A stretch of 46,322 nucleotides of DNA, from positions 1 through 46,322 of the forward strand of contig CALXVS010000011.1 in NCBI GenBank assembly GCA_944392145.1, in the 5' to 3' direction. Below the pieces are notes generated by a model, which did not search any database, was not told where the DNA came from, and saw nothing but the letters and a program-made list of their open reading frames with translations. The stretch comes from an uncultured Alphaproteobacteria bacterium. GTDB lineage: Bacteria > Pseudomonadota > Alphaproteobacteria > CAAHEQ01 > UBA3637. Below, in pieces: positions 1 through 8,124 of this stretch (position 1 is its first letter; each line of letters opens with the position of its first letter). A program made the position numbers and the translations under genes.

Positions 1-19
1 ATCCCGTCAACAGGTATTT

Positions 20-60
20 TAAAAAACAAAAAAACACCCACGAAAAAAACGGGGTGTTTT
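20..60 (-). terminator. Rho-independent terminator after tRNA-Phe
   Basis: On the minus strand a nine-base-pair stem (31-39 with 52-60, AAAACACCC/GGGTGTTTT) is followed by a T-rich tract at 31-20. It lies directly 3' of the tRNA gene. Confidence 0.75.
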
Positions 61-63
61 AAA

Positions 64-139
64 TGGTGCCTGGGGACGGGATCGAACCGCCGACACAGGG
101 ATTTTCAGTCCCTTGCTCTACCAACTGAGCTACCCAGGC
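64..139 (-). tRNA. tRNA-Phe (GAA)
   Basis: The minus strand folds into a full cloverleaf. The acceptor stem pairs GCCTGGG with CCCAGGC, the discriminator is A, and the 3' CCA is encoded at 64-66. The anticodon loop is CTGAAAA, giving anticodon GAA for phenylalanine. The D-arm (GCTCAGTTGGTAGAGC) and the T-loop (TTCGATC) are both standard. Confidence 0.97.
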
Positions 140-150
140 GAATGAAAAAC

Positions 151-179
151 TTTATACTTTATTTTTTTTGAAATGTCCA
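151..179 (-). promoter_or_regulatory. Probable sigma-70 promoter for tRNA-Phe
   Basis: On the minus strand TGGACA (179-174), a 17-base spacer and TATAAA (156-151) sit about 12 bases upstream of the tRNA 5' end. Confidence 0.6.
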
Positions 180-243
180 GCCTTTTTTTTAAAAAAACGT
201 ATTTTTTGTATTTTACCTGTTAAATATATATTTTTTAACGTTC

Positions 244-786
244 CTAGCTGCGATGTTTCAGGCGACGGAACCCTAAAATACGCCATTTTCCCTCTGTTGG
301 GATAGAAGCATCACATGTCAGTGTCATGTGCCAAACAGGTGACGCCGTGAGAGGGACTTCCCCCACTTTTTGATGATCGGGTGTTGTTAAAAGGATGTTA
401 TTGACTGTTTTGATAACGGTTTTTTTGTCATATGCCTGTCGTTCGGTGGGGGACATGACTTGTTTTTGAATATCAACCAGGCCGCGATAACTTAAATTTT
501 CGGGAATATTAGGTGTGACGGGAACGGTACAAATCTCTTCCCCCGGATTGTTCCGATAAAACAAAACCGCCCGTAAACGCCTTTCCGTAATATAGCCGTG
601 ACAAATGGAACAAAGGGGCGTGTCTTGATGATGATTGGCTTTTAATACCTCAAACAAACAGGCACCGGCCGGTTGTTGATGCTGTGTTTTTAAAGGAAAC
701 AAATAAAAATCGCGCGTTGTGTATGCCCCTTGGTCCGAACGAACGACAAACCCTAATTTTAAATCCGGTAATTCAACTTTTTTCAT
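244..786 (-). CDS. Unknown 180-aa protein with one copy of a repeated domain
   Basis: I do not recognise a named family. The start ATG overlaps the stop of the upstream gene by four bases (ATGA), so the two are translationally coupled. Residues about 26-100 resemble a unit found twice in that upstream protein: a PLKT segment, a G-x-x-L-F/Y strand, then a GY(I/L)-x-E-x-R stretch before an Ala/Phe-rich helix. Two cysteines lie in a CSIC motif at about residues 59-62. No signal peptide or membrane helix is seen. It probably acts with its neighbour. Confidence 0.7.
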   Translation of the reverse strand: MKKVELPDLKLGFVVRSDQGAYTTRDFYLFPLKTQHQQPAGACLFEVLKANHHQDTPLCSICHGYITERRLRAVLFYRNNPGEEICTVPVTPNIPENLSYRGLVDIQKQVMSPTERQAYDKKTVIKTVNNILLTTPDHQKVGEVPLTASPVWHMTLTCDASIPTEGKWRILGFRRLKHRS

Positions 787-1577
787 GGCACTTTTTCCTG
801 AATGCGAACGGTATGTGTGTTTCTGTTACCGACAAAGGATGCCCGGTGCGGTTTTGAAAACAGCAAATCAGGTTGCCGAGTGTTTTTTTTGCGTTCACGT
901 AAATTCGCCGGCATTCGGTTTAAATCAGGATGAATATGTTTTTCCAATGTATCGGTAGCGGGCGGATACAGGCCGGCCACTTTCTTTTTAAAGGTTATTA
1001 ATGCTTCGTTAAATCGGGATTCGTTTAAATACCCGATGTGTGTCCAAAATGAGGGTTGCCATCCGTCTTTGGTGTAAGTTTGATTTTGCGCGAACAAATT
1101 GGCCCCTGCCGCGGTTCCGTTCTTTGTTTCAAGGGGCATGGCTTCTACAGCGATTCGGTTTTTATCGTCAATTTGAATGCGTTGAATTTCAACCGAGTTT
1201 CCTTTTAAGGTCAAAGAGGGGGCAAACGTTCCCGATTGTATCGGTATGTTTTTGGGCGGTATGACTTGTGTTTTTGAAACAAGACTGCTTTTTTCACTGA
1301 CCCAGGGGATTGAACGACAGGCGCTTTCGACTTTTTGTGCCGCGATTTGGCGGCGTTTGGTTTCATCCTTACTTAAAACACCGACGGCCAACCATGCCAA
1401 TGTGTATACGCCGGCGGGTGTATTTAATCGGTATTGTAAATACAATAAACCGCCCCCGTTTCGGTTTTGAGGTGTTTTTAAGGGCTGAACACGTAGAAAA
1501 TATCCGCGTGTGTCATCAATGCGGACACGCTGTGTTTCAAAGCTCCCCGTCGGCTCCTTATAAGTAAAGGCAGTCAT
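783..1577 (-). CDS. Unknown 264-aa protein with two tandem repeats
   Basis: The protein contains two copies of one module. Residues about 11-90 begin FETQRVRIDD and continue PLKT, GGGLLYLQY, W-LAVGVLS. Residues about 130-205 begin VEIQRIQIDD and continue PLET, AGANLFAQ, WTHIGYLNES. A third copy lies in the downstream 180-aa protein. The start at 1577 has an AAAGGG Shine-Dalgarno. There is no signal peptide, and the C-terminal 45 residues are basic and Asn-rich. The repeats suggest a small beta-rich binding domain, but its function is unknown. Confidence 0.7.
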   Translation of the reverse strand: MTAFTYKEPTGSFETQRVRIDDTRGYFLRVQPLKTPQNRNGGGLLYLQYRLNTPAGVYTLAWLAVGVLSKDETKRRQIAAQKVESACRSIPWVSEKSSLVSKTQVIPPKNIPIQSGTFAPSLTLKGNSVEIQRIQIDDKNRIAVEAMPLETKNGTAAGANLFAQNQTYTKDGWQPSFWTHIGYLNESRFNEALITFKKKVAGLYPPATDTLEKHIHPDLNRMPANLRERKKNTRQPDLLFSKPHRASFVGNRNTHTVRIQEKVP

Positions 1578-1652
1578 GTTTTCCCTTTAAGACAAATGCA
1601 TTTGTCCTTAAGTGTATCATATTTTTGAAAAATGAAAAGCCCCTTTTTGAAT

Positions 1653-2213
1653 TCAGGTGTCTTTTTTTTCGGACAATTTATCTAATTTGGTATTGATTTC
1701 GTTTAAAACAGGCATCAATTCGCTTATGATTTCATGTGTTGCTGCCCGTCGGTCGAACCGCTTTTTACAATAATTAATATATTTAAAACACAAAATCACG
1801 CCGCCCAAAATCATTGCTCCGGTCAAACAGGCGGATAAAATCCCTTCCAGGCTGTTTGAAACGGTTTTTAAAACACTTAATTTGGCATTGGCGGCGGTGC
1901 TGGCCGATAAGGCGGACAGATATGATCCCCACGTGCCGGGCGATGAAAACGATAACCCCGATTGGAAAAAATCGGTTTGTTCATTTAAAAAGCGTGTCAC
2001 CCGATTCATATTCGGCAGACCGAAAGAATCCCCAATCCACTCAGACAGGCGGCTTTTGATAAAACGAATGGCCGCAAAGCCCGTTAAGGCCACACCCCCA
2101 TAAATGAATGCCCCTTTTGTCAGAATTTTAAGCACATCGGTACCGGTCAGGTGTTGCTGCCGAAAACGGGACTTTTTTATCGGAAGGGGGACAGGCGATT
2201 TTGGGTGAGCCAT
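1653..2213 (-). CDS. Unknown membrane protein, two hydrophobic segments
   Basis: This 186-aa protein has a basic N-terminus and two hydrophobic segments, around residues 28-50 (GAFIYGGVALTGFAAIRFI) and 127-148 (LTGAMILGGVILCFKYI). A C-terminal charged helix of about 35 residues (ELMPVLNEINTKLDKLSEK) could form a coiled coil. It starts 18 bases after priA on the same strand, with AAAGGA upstream of its ATG, so it is probably cotranscribed with priA. It resembles phage or plasmid membrane proteins with a coiled-coil tail, but I cannot assign a family. Confidence 0.7.
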   Translation of the reverse strand: MAHPKSPVPLPIKKSRFRQQHLTGTDVLKILTKGAFIYGGVALTGFAAIRFIKSRLSEWIGDSFGLPNMNRVTRFLNEQTDFFQSGLSFSSPGTWGSYLSALSASTAANAKLSVLKTVSNSLEGILSACLTGAMILGGVILCFKYINYCKKRFDRRAATHEIISELMPVLNEINTKLDKLSEKKDT

Positions 2214-2231
2214 CAGAAAAATCCTTTCGTG

Positions 2232-4190
2232 TCAGAAAAAACTGTAAGGGTCAATGTCAAGTCGCACATCCACACCGGCCGGAATGCGGCATTGATTCAG
2301 CCATGTCCCCAGGGTGCTTTGCAGCTTTTCTTCTTTCGGGGCCTTAATCAACAAACGAAAGCGATGTTTGTTTTTTAATAAGTGAAGCGGAGCGGGCACA
2401 GGGCCCAACACATCAAAATCAGGTTTAAACGGTGCTTTTTTGGCAATGTGCGCAATGGTTTCAAACGTTAACGCTTTATCCCGACCCGATACGATCAAGG
2501 CCGCCAATTTCCCGAACGGCGGCATGTGTAACAAACGGCGCGAGGCCATTTCGGCTTGAATAAAGCGGGAACGGTCGTTGTCCGATAACGCTTGAATAAT
2601 CAGGTTTTCGGGGTCATAAGATTGCAAAAAAGCCACCCCCTTTTTTTGACCGCGGCCGGCGCGCCCCATGACTTGATGTAACAGTTGAAACGTGCGCTCT
2701 CCGGCGCGCAGGTCCCCGCCGGCAAGTCCCATGTCGGCATCAATAACACCGACCAGGGTCAGGTTGGCAAAATCGTGCCCTTTTGCCAAAATTTGTGTTC
2801 CGATTAAAACATCAATGGCGCCCGATTGAATGCGGGCGGCAATGTCTTCAAATTCCTTGGGTGAGGCCAATGTATCCGATGTGATTTGTTCAACATGTGC
2901 ACCGGGGAAGCGGGCGCACACTTCTTCATAAATGCGTTCCACACCCGGGCCGCAGGAAATAAAACAATCCGTTTCGCCGCATTTGGGGCAATTTTTCGGT
3001 TTTTGACGTGTATAACCGCAATGGTGACATTGCAAAACGCTTTTCTTTTTGTGTTCCACCAACCAGGCGGCACAATGCGGGCAGGTCAATCGTTCCCCAC
3101 ACGCCCGGCACAAAACAAGCGGGGCATATCCGCGCCGGTTTAAAAACAAAAGGGATTGCTCTTTTTGTGTTAAGCGTTTTTGAATTTCGCCGATCAGTTC
3201 ATCCGATACAAAATGTCGGTCTTTTTTATCCCGATGCCGCATGTCAATCAGGTGCACTTCCGGAAAAACGGCGGCGTTAAAGCGGTGGGGCAGGACAATA
3301 TGCCGATAGCGTCCCGTTTGCACATTGCCATACGTTTCAATAGAGGGGGTGGCCGAGGATAAAACAATCGGGCAGGCCGCGATTTTGGCACGGACAACCG
3401 CCATGTCGCGCGCCTGGTATAAAACGCCGTCTTCTTGTTTAAAAGACGAATCGTGTTCTTCATCCACGATAATCAGTTTTAAGTCCCGAAACGGTAAAAA
3501 CAAGGCTGATCGCGCCCCGACCACCACGCGCGCGGTGCCGTTCAATACGGCACGATAGGTGTCGCGCCGTTGTTTCGGGGTTAAGGAAGAATGCCACAGG
3601 GCCGGGCGCACGCCGAATCGCTTTTCAAAACGTGTCAGCCATTGTGTCGTCAAGATGATTTCGGGCAACAGGACCAGGATTTGCCCCGATTGCCGCAGTT
3701 GGTGTGCCATCAGTTCAAAATAAACCTCGGTTTTGCCCGAACCGGTTACGCCGTCCAGTAACGAAACGTTAAAACCGTTGTCGGCCGATGCAATCAGGGC
3801 TTGGACGGCAGCTTCTTGTTCGGGGGAAAAGGCAATTGTGCCGTGACCGGGGTTGGGTTCCGGAAAAAGCGTCGGGTGGGCGCTTTGTTTTTCAAACCCG
3901 CGCAACAGGGCCATTTTAAGGACCATACCGACCGGATTCATGGTGTATTTGGCGACCCAGTTGATAAAATCAAGGCTTTGCTGGGGTAAGGGGGGCGTGT
4001 CGGGTATGGGAAGAACGGTTTTCAGTTTTTCGTGGGGAACACGGGTATCCGGCGGTGTCGGCCATACAACGCCCGTTTGCGTTGTGCGCCCGAACGGAGC
4101 CGCAACAAACGTCCCGATGGTTAAGTCGGTATCACTTAAATAATCAAAACATCCCAACGGGGTGGGAAACAAAACGGACAGACGTTGCAT
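2232..4190 (-). CDS. priA: Primosomal protein N' (PriA helicase)
   Basis: PriA is the 3'-to-5' superfamily-2 helicase that reloads the replisome at stalled forks. The N-terminal 3'-binding domain (MQRLSVLFPTPLGCFDYL) is followed by a Walker A motif (GVTGSGKTE), a DEEH Walker B box and GARSALFLPF. Eight cysteines in four CxxC-type pairs form the two zinc sites around residues 370-420. The helicase C-domain carries GTQILAKGHDF and GRAGR. The start at MQRL (4190) replaces a longer frame that would run into the divergent xerC promoter. At 652 residues it is short of the roughly 730 of E. coli PriA but intact by motif. Confidence 0.95.
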   Translation of the reverse strand: MQRLSVLFPTPLGCFDYLSDTDLTIGTFVAAPFGRTTQTGVVWPTPPDTRVPHEKLKTVLPIPDTPPLPQQSLDFINWVAKYTMNPVGMVLKMALLRGFEKQSAHPTLFPEPNPGHGTIAFSPEQEAAVQALIASADNGFNVSLLDGVTGSGKTEVYFELMAHQLRQSGQILVLLPEIILTTQWLTRFEKRFGVRPALWHSSLTPKQRRDTYRAVLNGTARVVVGARSALFLPFRDLKLIIVDEEHDSSFKQEDGVLYQARDMAVVRAKIAACPIVLSSATPSIETYGNVQTGRYRHIVLPHRFNAAVFPEVHLIDMRHRDKKDRHFVSDELIGEIQKRLTQKEQSLLFLNRRGYAPLVLCRACGERLTCPHCAAWLVEHKKKSVLQCHHCGYTRQKPKNCPKCGETDCFISCGPGVERIYEEVCARFPGAHVEQITSDTLASPKEFEDIAARIQSGAIDVLIGTQILAKGHDFANLTLVGVIDADMGLAGGDLRAGERTFQLLHQVMGRAGRGQKKGVAFLQSYDPENLIIQALSDNDRSRFIQAEMASRRLLHMPPFGKLAALIVSGRDKALTFETIAHIAKKAPFKPDFDVLGPVPAPLHLLKNKHRFRLLIKAPKEEKLQSTLGTWLNQCRIPAGVDVRLDIDPYSFF

Positions 4191-4236
4191 TTTTTCTTTG
4201 TTTCGGTTATACTCTTTGATAACAAGGATACACAAA

Positions 4237-5205
4237 ATGACGTCTCAATACAACCCCCTTTCTGTTTCATGCGACCGAAAAGTGCAGCAAACTATTACCG
4301 CGTGGGGTGATTTTTTGTTAATGTCGCGGCGGTTATCGGCCCATACGGCCGAGGCCTATCAAACCGATTTAAAGGCATTTTGTGCCTTTTTGGCGGATTA
4401 TAAAGGCGAGATTGTGACGCTGCACATGCTTAAAAAATTGGATGTTGCCGATTTTCGGTCGTTTTTGGTGCAGCGTGCCCGTCAGCGGGCGGCCCGGTCA
4501 TCGGTGGCGCGGGGATTGTCCGGGTTGCGGCATTTTTTTAAATACCTGACGCGGGAAGGGATTTTGGAAAACGCGGCCATTATGGCCGTTCGGTCGGCCC
4601 GATTGCCGAAAAGTCTGCCGAAACCGTTATCCGCCGATGAGGCCGAGCGTTTTTTAAACGCTGTTAAAACAAATGCCAAAAACCCGTTTTGTGCCGCGCG
4701 GGACAGGGCGCTTTATATGGTGCTTTACGGATGCGGCCTGCGTATTGCCGAAGCATTGAATTTAAACGTGCGTGATTTTCCGTTAAAGGGGGATGCTTTT
4801 ATGGTTCGGGGGAAGGGGGGGAAAGATCGTGTTGTGCCGGTGTTGAAACGCGTGCAAAAAGCAGTTGGGGCATATGTGGCGGTTCATCCCAATCCCAGTC
4901 CGGACGCCCCCTTGTTCGTTGGCACGCGGGGCGAGCGATTGAACCCCGGTGTGGTGCAACGGAACGTGCGTTTCTTAAGGCGTGTTTTAAACTTGTCACC
5001 CAGTGTGACCCCGCACGCTTTACGTCACAGTTTTGCGACGCATTTATTGCAAGGCGGCAGTGATTTACGAACATTGCAAGAGTTGTTGGGGCATGCCTCT
5101 TTATCCACAACCCAGCGGTATACCGAAGTCAGTTTGGCCCATTTGGACCGTGTATATGAAGAAGCACATCCGCGCGCGCATTTGGACCCCGAAAAAGAAC
5201 ATTAA
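4237..5205 (+). CDS. xerC: Tyrosine recombinase XerC
   Basis: XerC, with XerD, resolves chromosome dimers at dif. The 323-aa protein has the SAM-like N-terminal core-binding domain and a catalytic domain with all active residues in order: Arg in GCGLRIAEAL, Lys in KGGKDRVVPV, HALRHSFATHLL, LLGHASLSTTQ and the nucleophile Tyr in RYTEVS. The ending VYEEAHPRA matches XerC (VYDxAHPRA) better than XerD. The ATG at 4237 follows AAGGATACACAAA. It is divergent from priA, with only 46 bases between the two starts. Confidence 0.92.
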   Translation: MTSQYNPLSVSCDRKVQQTITAWGDFLLMSRRLSAHTAEAYQTDLKAFCAFLADYKGEIVTLHMLKKLDVADFRSFLVQRARQRAARSSVARGLSGLRHFFKYLTREGILENAAIMAVRSARLPKSLPKPLSADEAERFLNAVKTNAKNPFCAARDRALYMVLYGCGLRIAEALNLNVRDFPLKGDAFMVRGKGGKDRVVPVLKRVQKAVGAYVAVHPNPSPDAPLFVGTRGERLNPGVVQRNVRFLRRVLNLSPSVTPHALRHSFATHLLQGGSDLRTLQELLGHASLSTTQRYTEVSLAHLDRVYEEAHPRAHLDPEKEH

Positions 5206-5228
5206 AACGGTTTTGTGGTTTTTATATA

Positions 5229-5268
5229 AAAACATCGTATACAGTGTAGTGGGCGATGTTTTATTCTT
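5229..5268 (+). terminator. Possible terminator after xerC
   Basis: AAAACATCG (5229-5237) pairs with CGATGTTTT (5254-5262) across a 16-base loop, followed by ATTCTT. It is a plausible but weak intrinsic terminator 24 bases after the xerC stop. Confidence 0.45.
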
Positions 5269-5300
5269 ATAAAACAATGGGATAAAACAAAAAATAGCGT

Positions 5301-5474
5301 GTCTAAAAAAAAGGATCGTTAGAATGTAACGCTCTTTTGGATTAAGTTAGCATACTTTAGGAAGTGTGTCAATAAAAAAATAAGTTATTGTAATTGAATA
5401 AAAAACATCTATTTTGGAATGGGGTATTTTTTTCTTTTAAAATATGTCTAAAAAAAGGATCCTTTATTTAAGAC
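5301..5474 (+). repeat. Direct repeat and GGATCC-centred palindrome upstream of the pseudopilin gene
   Basis: The 300-base gap before the pseudopilin gene is AT-rich. The block GTCTAAAAAAAGGATC occurs at 5446-5461 and, with one extra A, at 5301-5317. The second copy is the left half of an imperfect palindrome (5446-5474) centred on GGATCC with GTCT/AGAC ends. The position, 33 bases upstream of the gene start, suits an operator, but no regulator is identified. Confidence 0.4.
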
Positions 5475-5506
5475 AAAGGACGGTATTTTTATAAAAGGAG
5501 ACGCAT

Positions 5507-7603
5507 ATGCATTTTAAGGGATTTTTCAACAAGGGTGTTTTAGGGAAAACGGTATCAGAGACAGCGGGTGTGTATAACACCCCGTATGCCGGACAGCGGT
5601 ATGTCACAAATAGCGATAAATCGTCTCTGACAGAGACATCCCACGTATGGTCATCCTTGCGTATGCGAGGATCCGGGGCAAATAATACCGCTTCTTTTGT
5701 TGGGGATATCTTCCCCAACAAAAGAGCTTTATCACAGTGCAGATACGATTCGGCTTTAGGTCGTTCTATGATAGAGATGTTGGGGGTGTTGGCCATTATC
5801 GGCGTGTTAAGTATTGCTGCCGTCGCCGGGTATCGTTTCGCCCTGTTAAAGTTCCGCGCCAATGAAGTCACCAACGAACTCAACATGCGCGCTATCAATG
5901 TGTCCGCCCAAATGCTTAACACCGGCACTGTCTATGAAAAAAACGAACTGATTGAAGACGGATTCGGCGATACCCTGACCGTCGGTTTCCCCGTTGAAAC
6001 CGCTATCTCGGACAGAAACACCGATTACTTTGAAATCCTGGTCAGCGATATCCCGGCTGATCTGTGTCGTCAAATCCTGCGCGATTATGAAAACCCTATC
6101 ATGATCTTTGTCAATAACGTGCGCTATAACGCCGATACAACCATCTGTGATGACGAAACACAAAATGCCTTAAACGATATGGGCTTTATTTATAAAAATG
6201 ATCTGGGAACACACGAGGCGTGTTCCGAGAAAGGATATTTTGACGAAGAGGACTTTCAGTGTCACTGTTCGGGCAACACCTATCTGGACATTTATACAAA
6301 CGATTGTTTGTGTCCGGCGGGGCATATCTGGAGCGCCGGGGAAGGCACCTGTATTGAGTCTATTTGTCCAGAGGGAGAGTTTGAGACTTCAAAAAACGGG
6401 TGTGTGCCGTGTTCGGATGAAACCAATTATACGATTGCGACCGATCAGCAAAAAGCCATTTGTTTGGCCTGCGGAAACAGGGAGGCTTATACGTTTAATA
6501 CACAAACATATTGTTATAATTTAAAACCGGCCTGTGTTTCGGGAACAACGTTCCGCCAACTTGGCGGAACATGCATAAGCTGCACAGCCACGGCTCATCG
6601 GGTTTATGTTCCCAATACAACCGATGCCATTAATTCATGCAATGCCTGCCCGAACAGGATGTATGATTCAAGTCAATGTATTATCAAAACATGTTTACCG
6701 GGCTATTTTTTAGCAAGCGATAAGTGTTATGATTGTAATACACCGGATACGGTTTCCATGTCAAATGCAACATATCAAAATTCTTGTTTAGCCTGTGGCA
6801 ACAGAAGTATTATAAATAACACCTGTGTCAAAACAACATGTTCCACCGGTGAATTTATGGGGGCAGACGGGAAATGCTATGCCTGTGATCAGCCCAAAAA
6901 AATTGCCGTTAATGCAGGATCCGGATGCACGGATACGGCGTGTGAACGGGTAGAGGTAACGAGTGACGGTAAAACGTATTGCCAAATTGCCGATTGCCCG
7001 ACCGACGGGACTTATGTCAACGTAGATGGCAGTTGTTATCCGTGTGCCGGCAGCACGCCGTTTCAATCAACAAAAGAGCAGTGTGATCAATGTTTATCTC
7101 CCCAACGTTTATGGTTAGGAACCGAAAATGCCGACGGAACGGCCATAGGGAAATGTATGACAAAATGTAAAATGGGGGTCAGTTACCCTCATGCCAGTGC
7201 AACATTATGCTATGGTTGTGCGGGATCGTATGATGGATCAGGTTATTTAGGTACTTCGGCAACCGCTCGTGAATATTGTGAGGCCTGTGGTAATTATTTG
7301 GATGGCGAATGGTGTGTCAGGCCCAATTCATGTGTACGAGGTTCCGAGTTCAGACGTAAAGTATCCGGTTATTCTTTTTGTGCTACATGTGATTTGGTGG
7401 AAAAAATCAATATCGGAACAACGGCGGTGCATCGTGATATGTGTTCGGCCTGCACAACAAAACCGCGGTTTTGGATCGGGGAATATTGCTATCGGTGCGA
7501 TTCGCCCGAAACACCTGATGTAACCTCAACCGATGAAGAAAAAAGTTGCCGTACCTGTGACGAACGCGAGGTCAAAGACGGGAAGTGTATTCTTATCCAG
7601 TAA
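5507..7603 (+). CDS. Pseudopilin-like prepilin with Cys-rich extracellular repeats
   Basis: A class III/type IV pilin-like signal is present (ALG then RSMIEMLGVLAIIGVLS, about residues 84-102), with the Glu at position 5 after the predicted cleavage site and a 20-residue hydrophobic helix. A globular head of about 130 residues follows, then roughly 400 residues of Cys-rich repeats (CxxC, CxACGN, GxCxxC) of EGF/furin-like spacing. It is probably an exported surface or secretion-system pseudopilin. The start at 5507 has a strong AAAAGGAG site. This gives an unusually long 85-residue leader, coded by DNA full of palindromes. No pilus assembly genes are adjacent. Confidence 0.85.
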   Translation: MHFKGFFNKGVLGKTVSETAGVYNTPYAGQRYVTNSDKSSLTETSHVWSSLRMRGSGANNTASFVGDIFPNKRALSQCRYDSALGRSMIEMLGVLAIIGVLSIAAVAGYRFALLKFRANEVTNELNMRAINVSAQMLNTGTVYEKNELIEDGFGDTLTVGFPVETAISDRNTDYFEILVSDIPADLCRQILRDYENPIMIFVNNVRYNADTTICDDETQNALNDMGFIYKNDLGTHEACSEKGYFDEEDFQCHCSGNTYLDIYTNDCLCPAGHIWSAGEGTCIESICPEGEFETSKNGCVPCSDETNYTIATDQQKAICLACGNREAYTFNTQTYCYNLKPACVSGTTFRQLGGTCISCTATAHRVYVPNTTDAINSCNACPNRMYDSSQCIIKTCLPGYFLASDKCYDCNTPDTVSMSNATYQNSCLACGNRSIINNTCVKTTCSTGEFMGADGKCYACDQPKKIAVNAGSGCTDTACERVEVTSDGKTYCQIADCPTDGTYVNVDGSCYPCAGSTPFQSTKEQCDQCLSPQRLWLGTENADGTAIGKCMTKCKMGVSYPHASATLCYGCAGSYDGSGYLGTSATAREYCEACGNYLDGEWCVRPNSCVRGSEFRRKVSGYSFCATCDLVEKINIGTTAVHRDMCSACTTKPRFWIGEYCYRCDSPETPDVTSTDEEKSCRTCDEREVKDGKCILIQ
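5566..5725. repeat. Cluster of palindromes inside the prepilin leader
   Basis: Three inverted repeats fall in the coding DNA of the leader: GGGTGT/ACACCC (5566-5582), GTCTCTG-A-CAGAGAC (5623-5637), and a perfect 14-bp stem with a 5-base loop (5693-5706 with 5712-5725, centred on GGGGATATCTTCCCC). Their density is unlike the rest of the gene. Confidence 0.7.
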
Positions 7604-7666
7604 TAGAAAAGGCAAAATGAAAAAAAGATTGGTTTTTCGTGTCTTTTTTGTTAAACTGACTTTTAA

Positions 7667-8122
7667 ATGATAAACAAATGTTTGACGCAGGTTGATTTGT
7701 ATACGGATGGAGCGTGTTCGGGCAATCCCGGTCCCGGCGGATGGGGTGTGCTATTGTGTTGGAACGGTCATGAAAAAGAATTGTCGGGCGGTAAGATACA
7801 AACAACAAATAATCAAATGGAACTGACGGCTGTGATTGAAGGGTTACGGCAACTTAAAAAGCCCTGTCATGTTGAATTATATACAGACAGTAAATATGTG
7901 CTTGACGGAGCGACAAAGTGGTTGGCCGGATGGAAAGCGAAAAATTGGCGTCGGGCCGATAAAAAACCGGTTTTAAATCAAGAGTTGTGGCAGCAGCTTG
8001 ATATTGAAATGATGCGGCATAAAATTGTGTGGCATTGGGTGAAAGGGCATGCGGGTCATCCGCAAAACGAACGTGTGGATGCGTTGGCGTGCGTTCAACG
8101 TGACTTGTTTTTAAAAACGTGA
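7667..8122 (+). CDS. rnhA: Ribonuclease HI
   Basis: RNase HI degrades the RNA strand of RNA:DNA hybrids. The 151-residue protein has the usual length and the four catalytic carboxylates: Asp in [14 protein letters not shown], Glu in NNQMELTAV, Asp in YTDSKYV and Asp in NERVDALA. The conserved [10 protein letters not shown] loop, with its assisting His, is present. The gene converges on the neighbouring DsbD-like gene with only two bases between the stops. Confidence 0.96.
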   Translation: MINKCLTQVDLYTDGACSGNPGPGGWGVLLCWNGHEKELSGGKIQTTNNQMELTAVIEGLRQLKKPCHVELYTDSKYVLDGATKWLAGWKAKNWRRADKKPVLNQELWQQLDIEMMRHKIVWHWVKGHAGHPQNERVDALACVQRDLFLKT

Positions 8123-8124
8123 TA

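Noticed and set aside
5663-5665. Internal ATG (MRGSGANN) as the pseudopilin start
   Set aside because: No ribosome site precedes it, whereas ATG 5507 has AAAAGGAG at good spacing. The long leader is therefore accepted as unusual.
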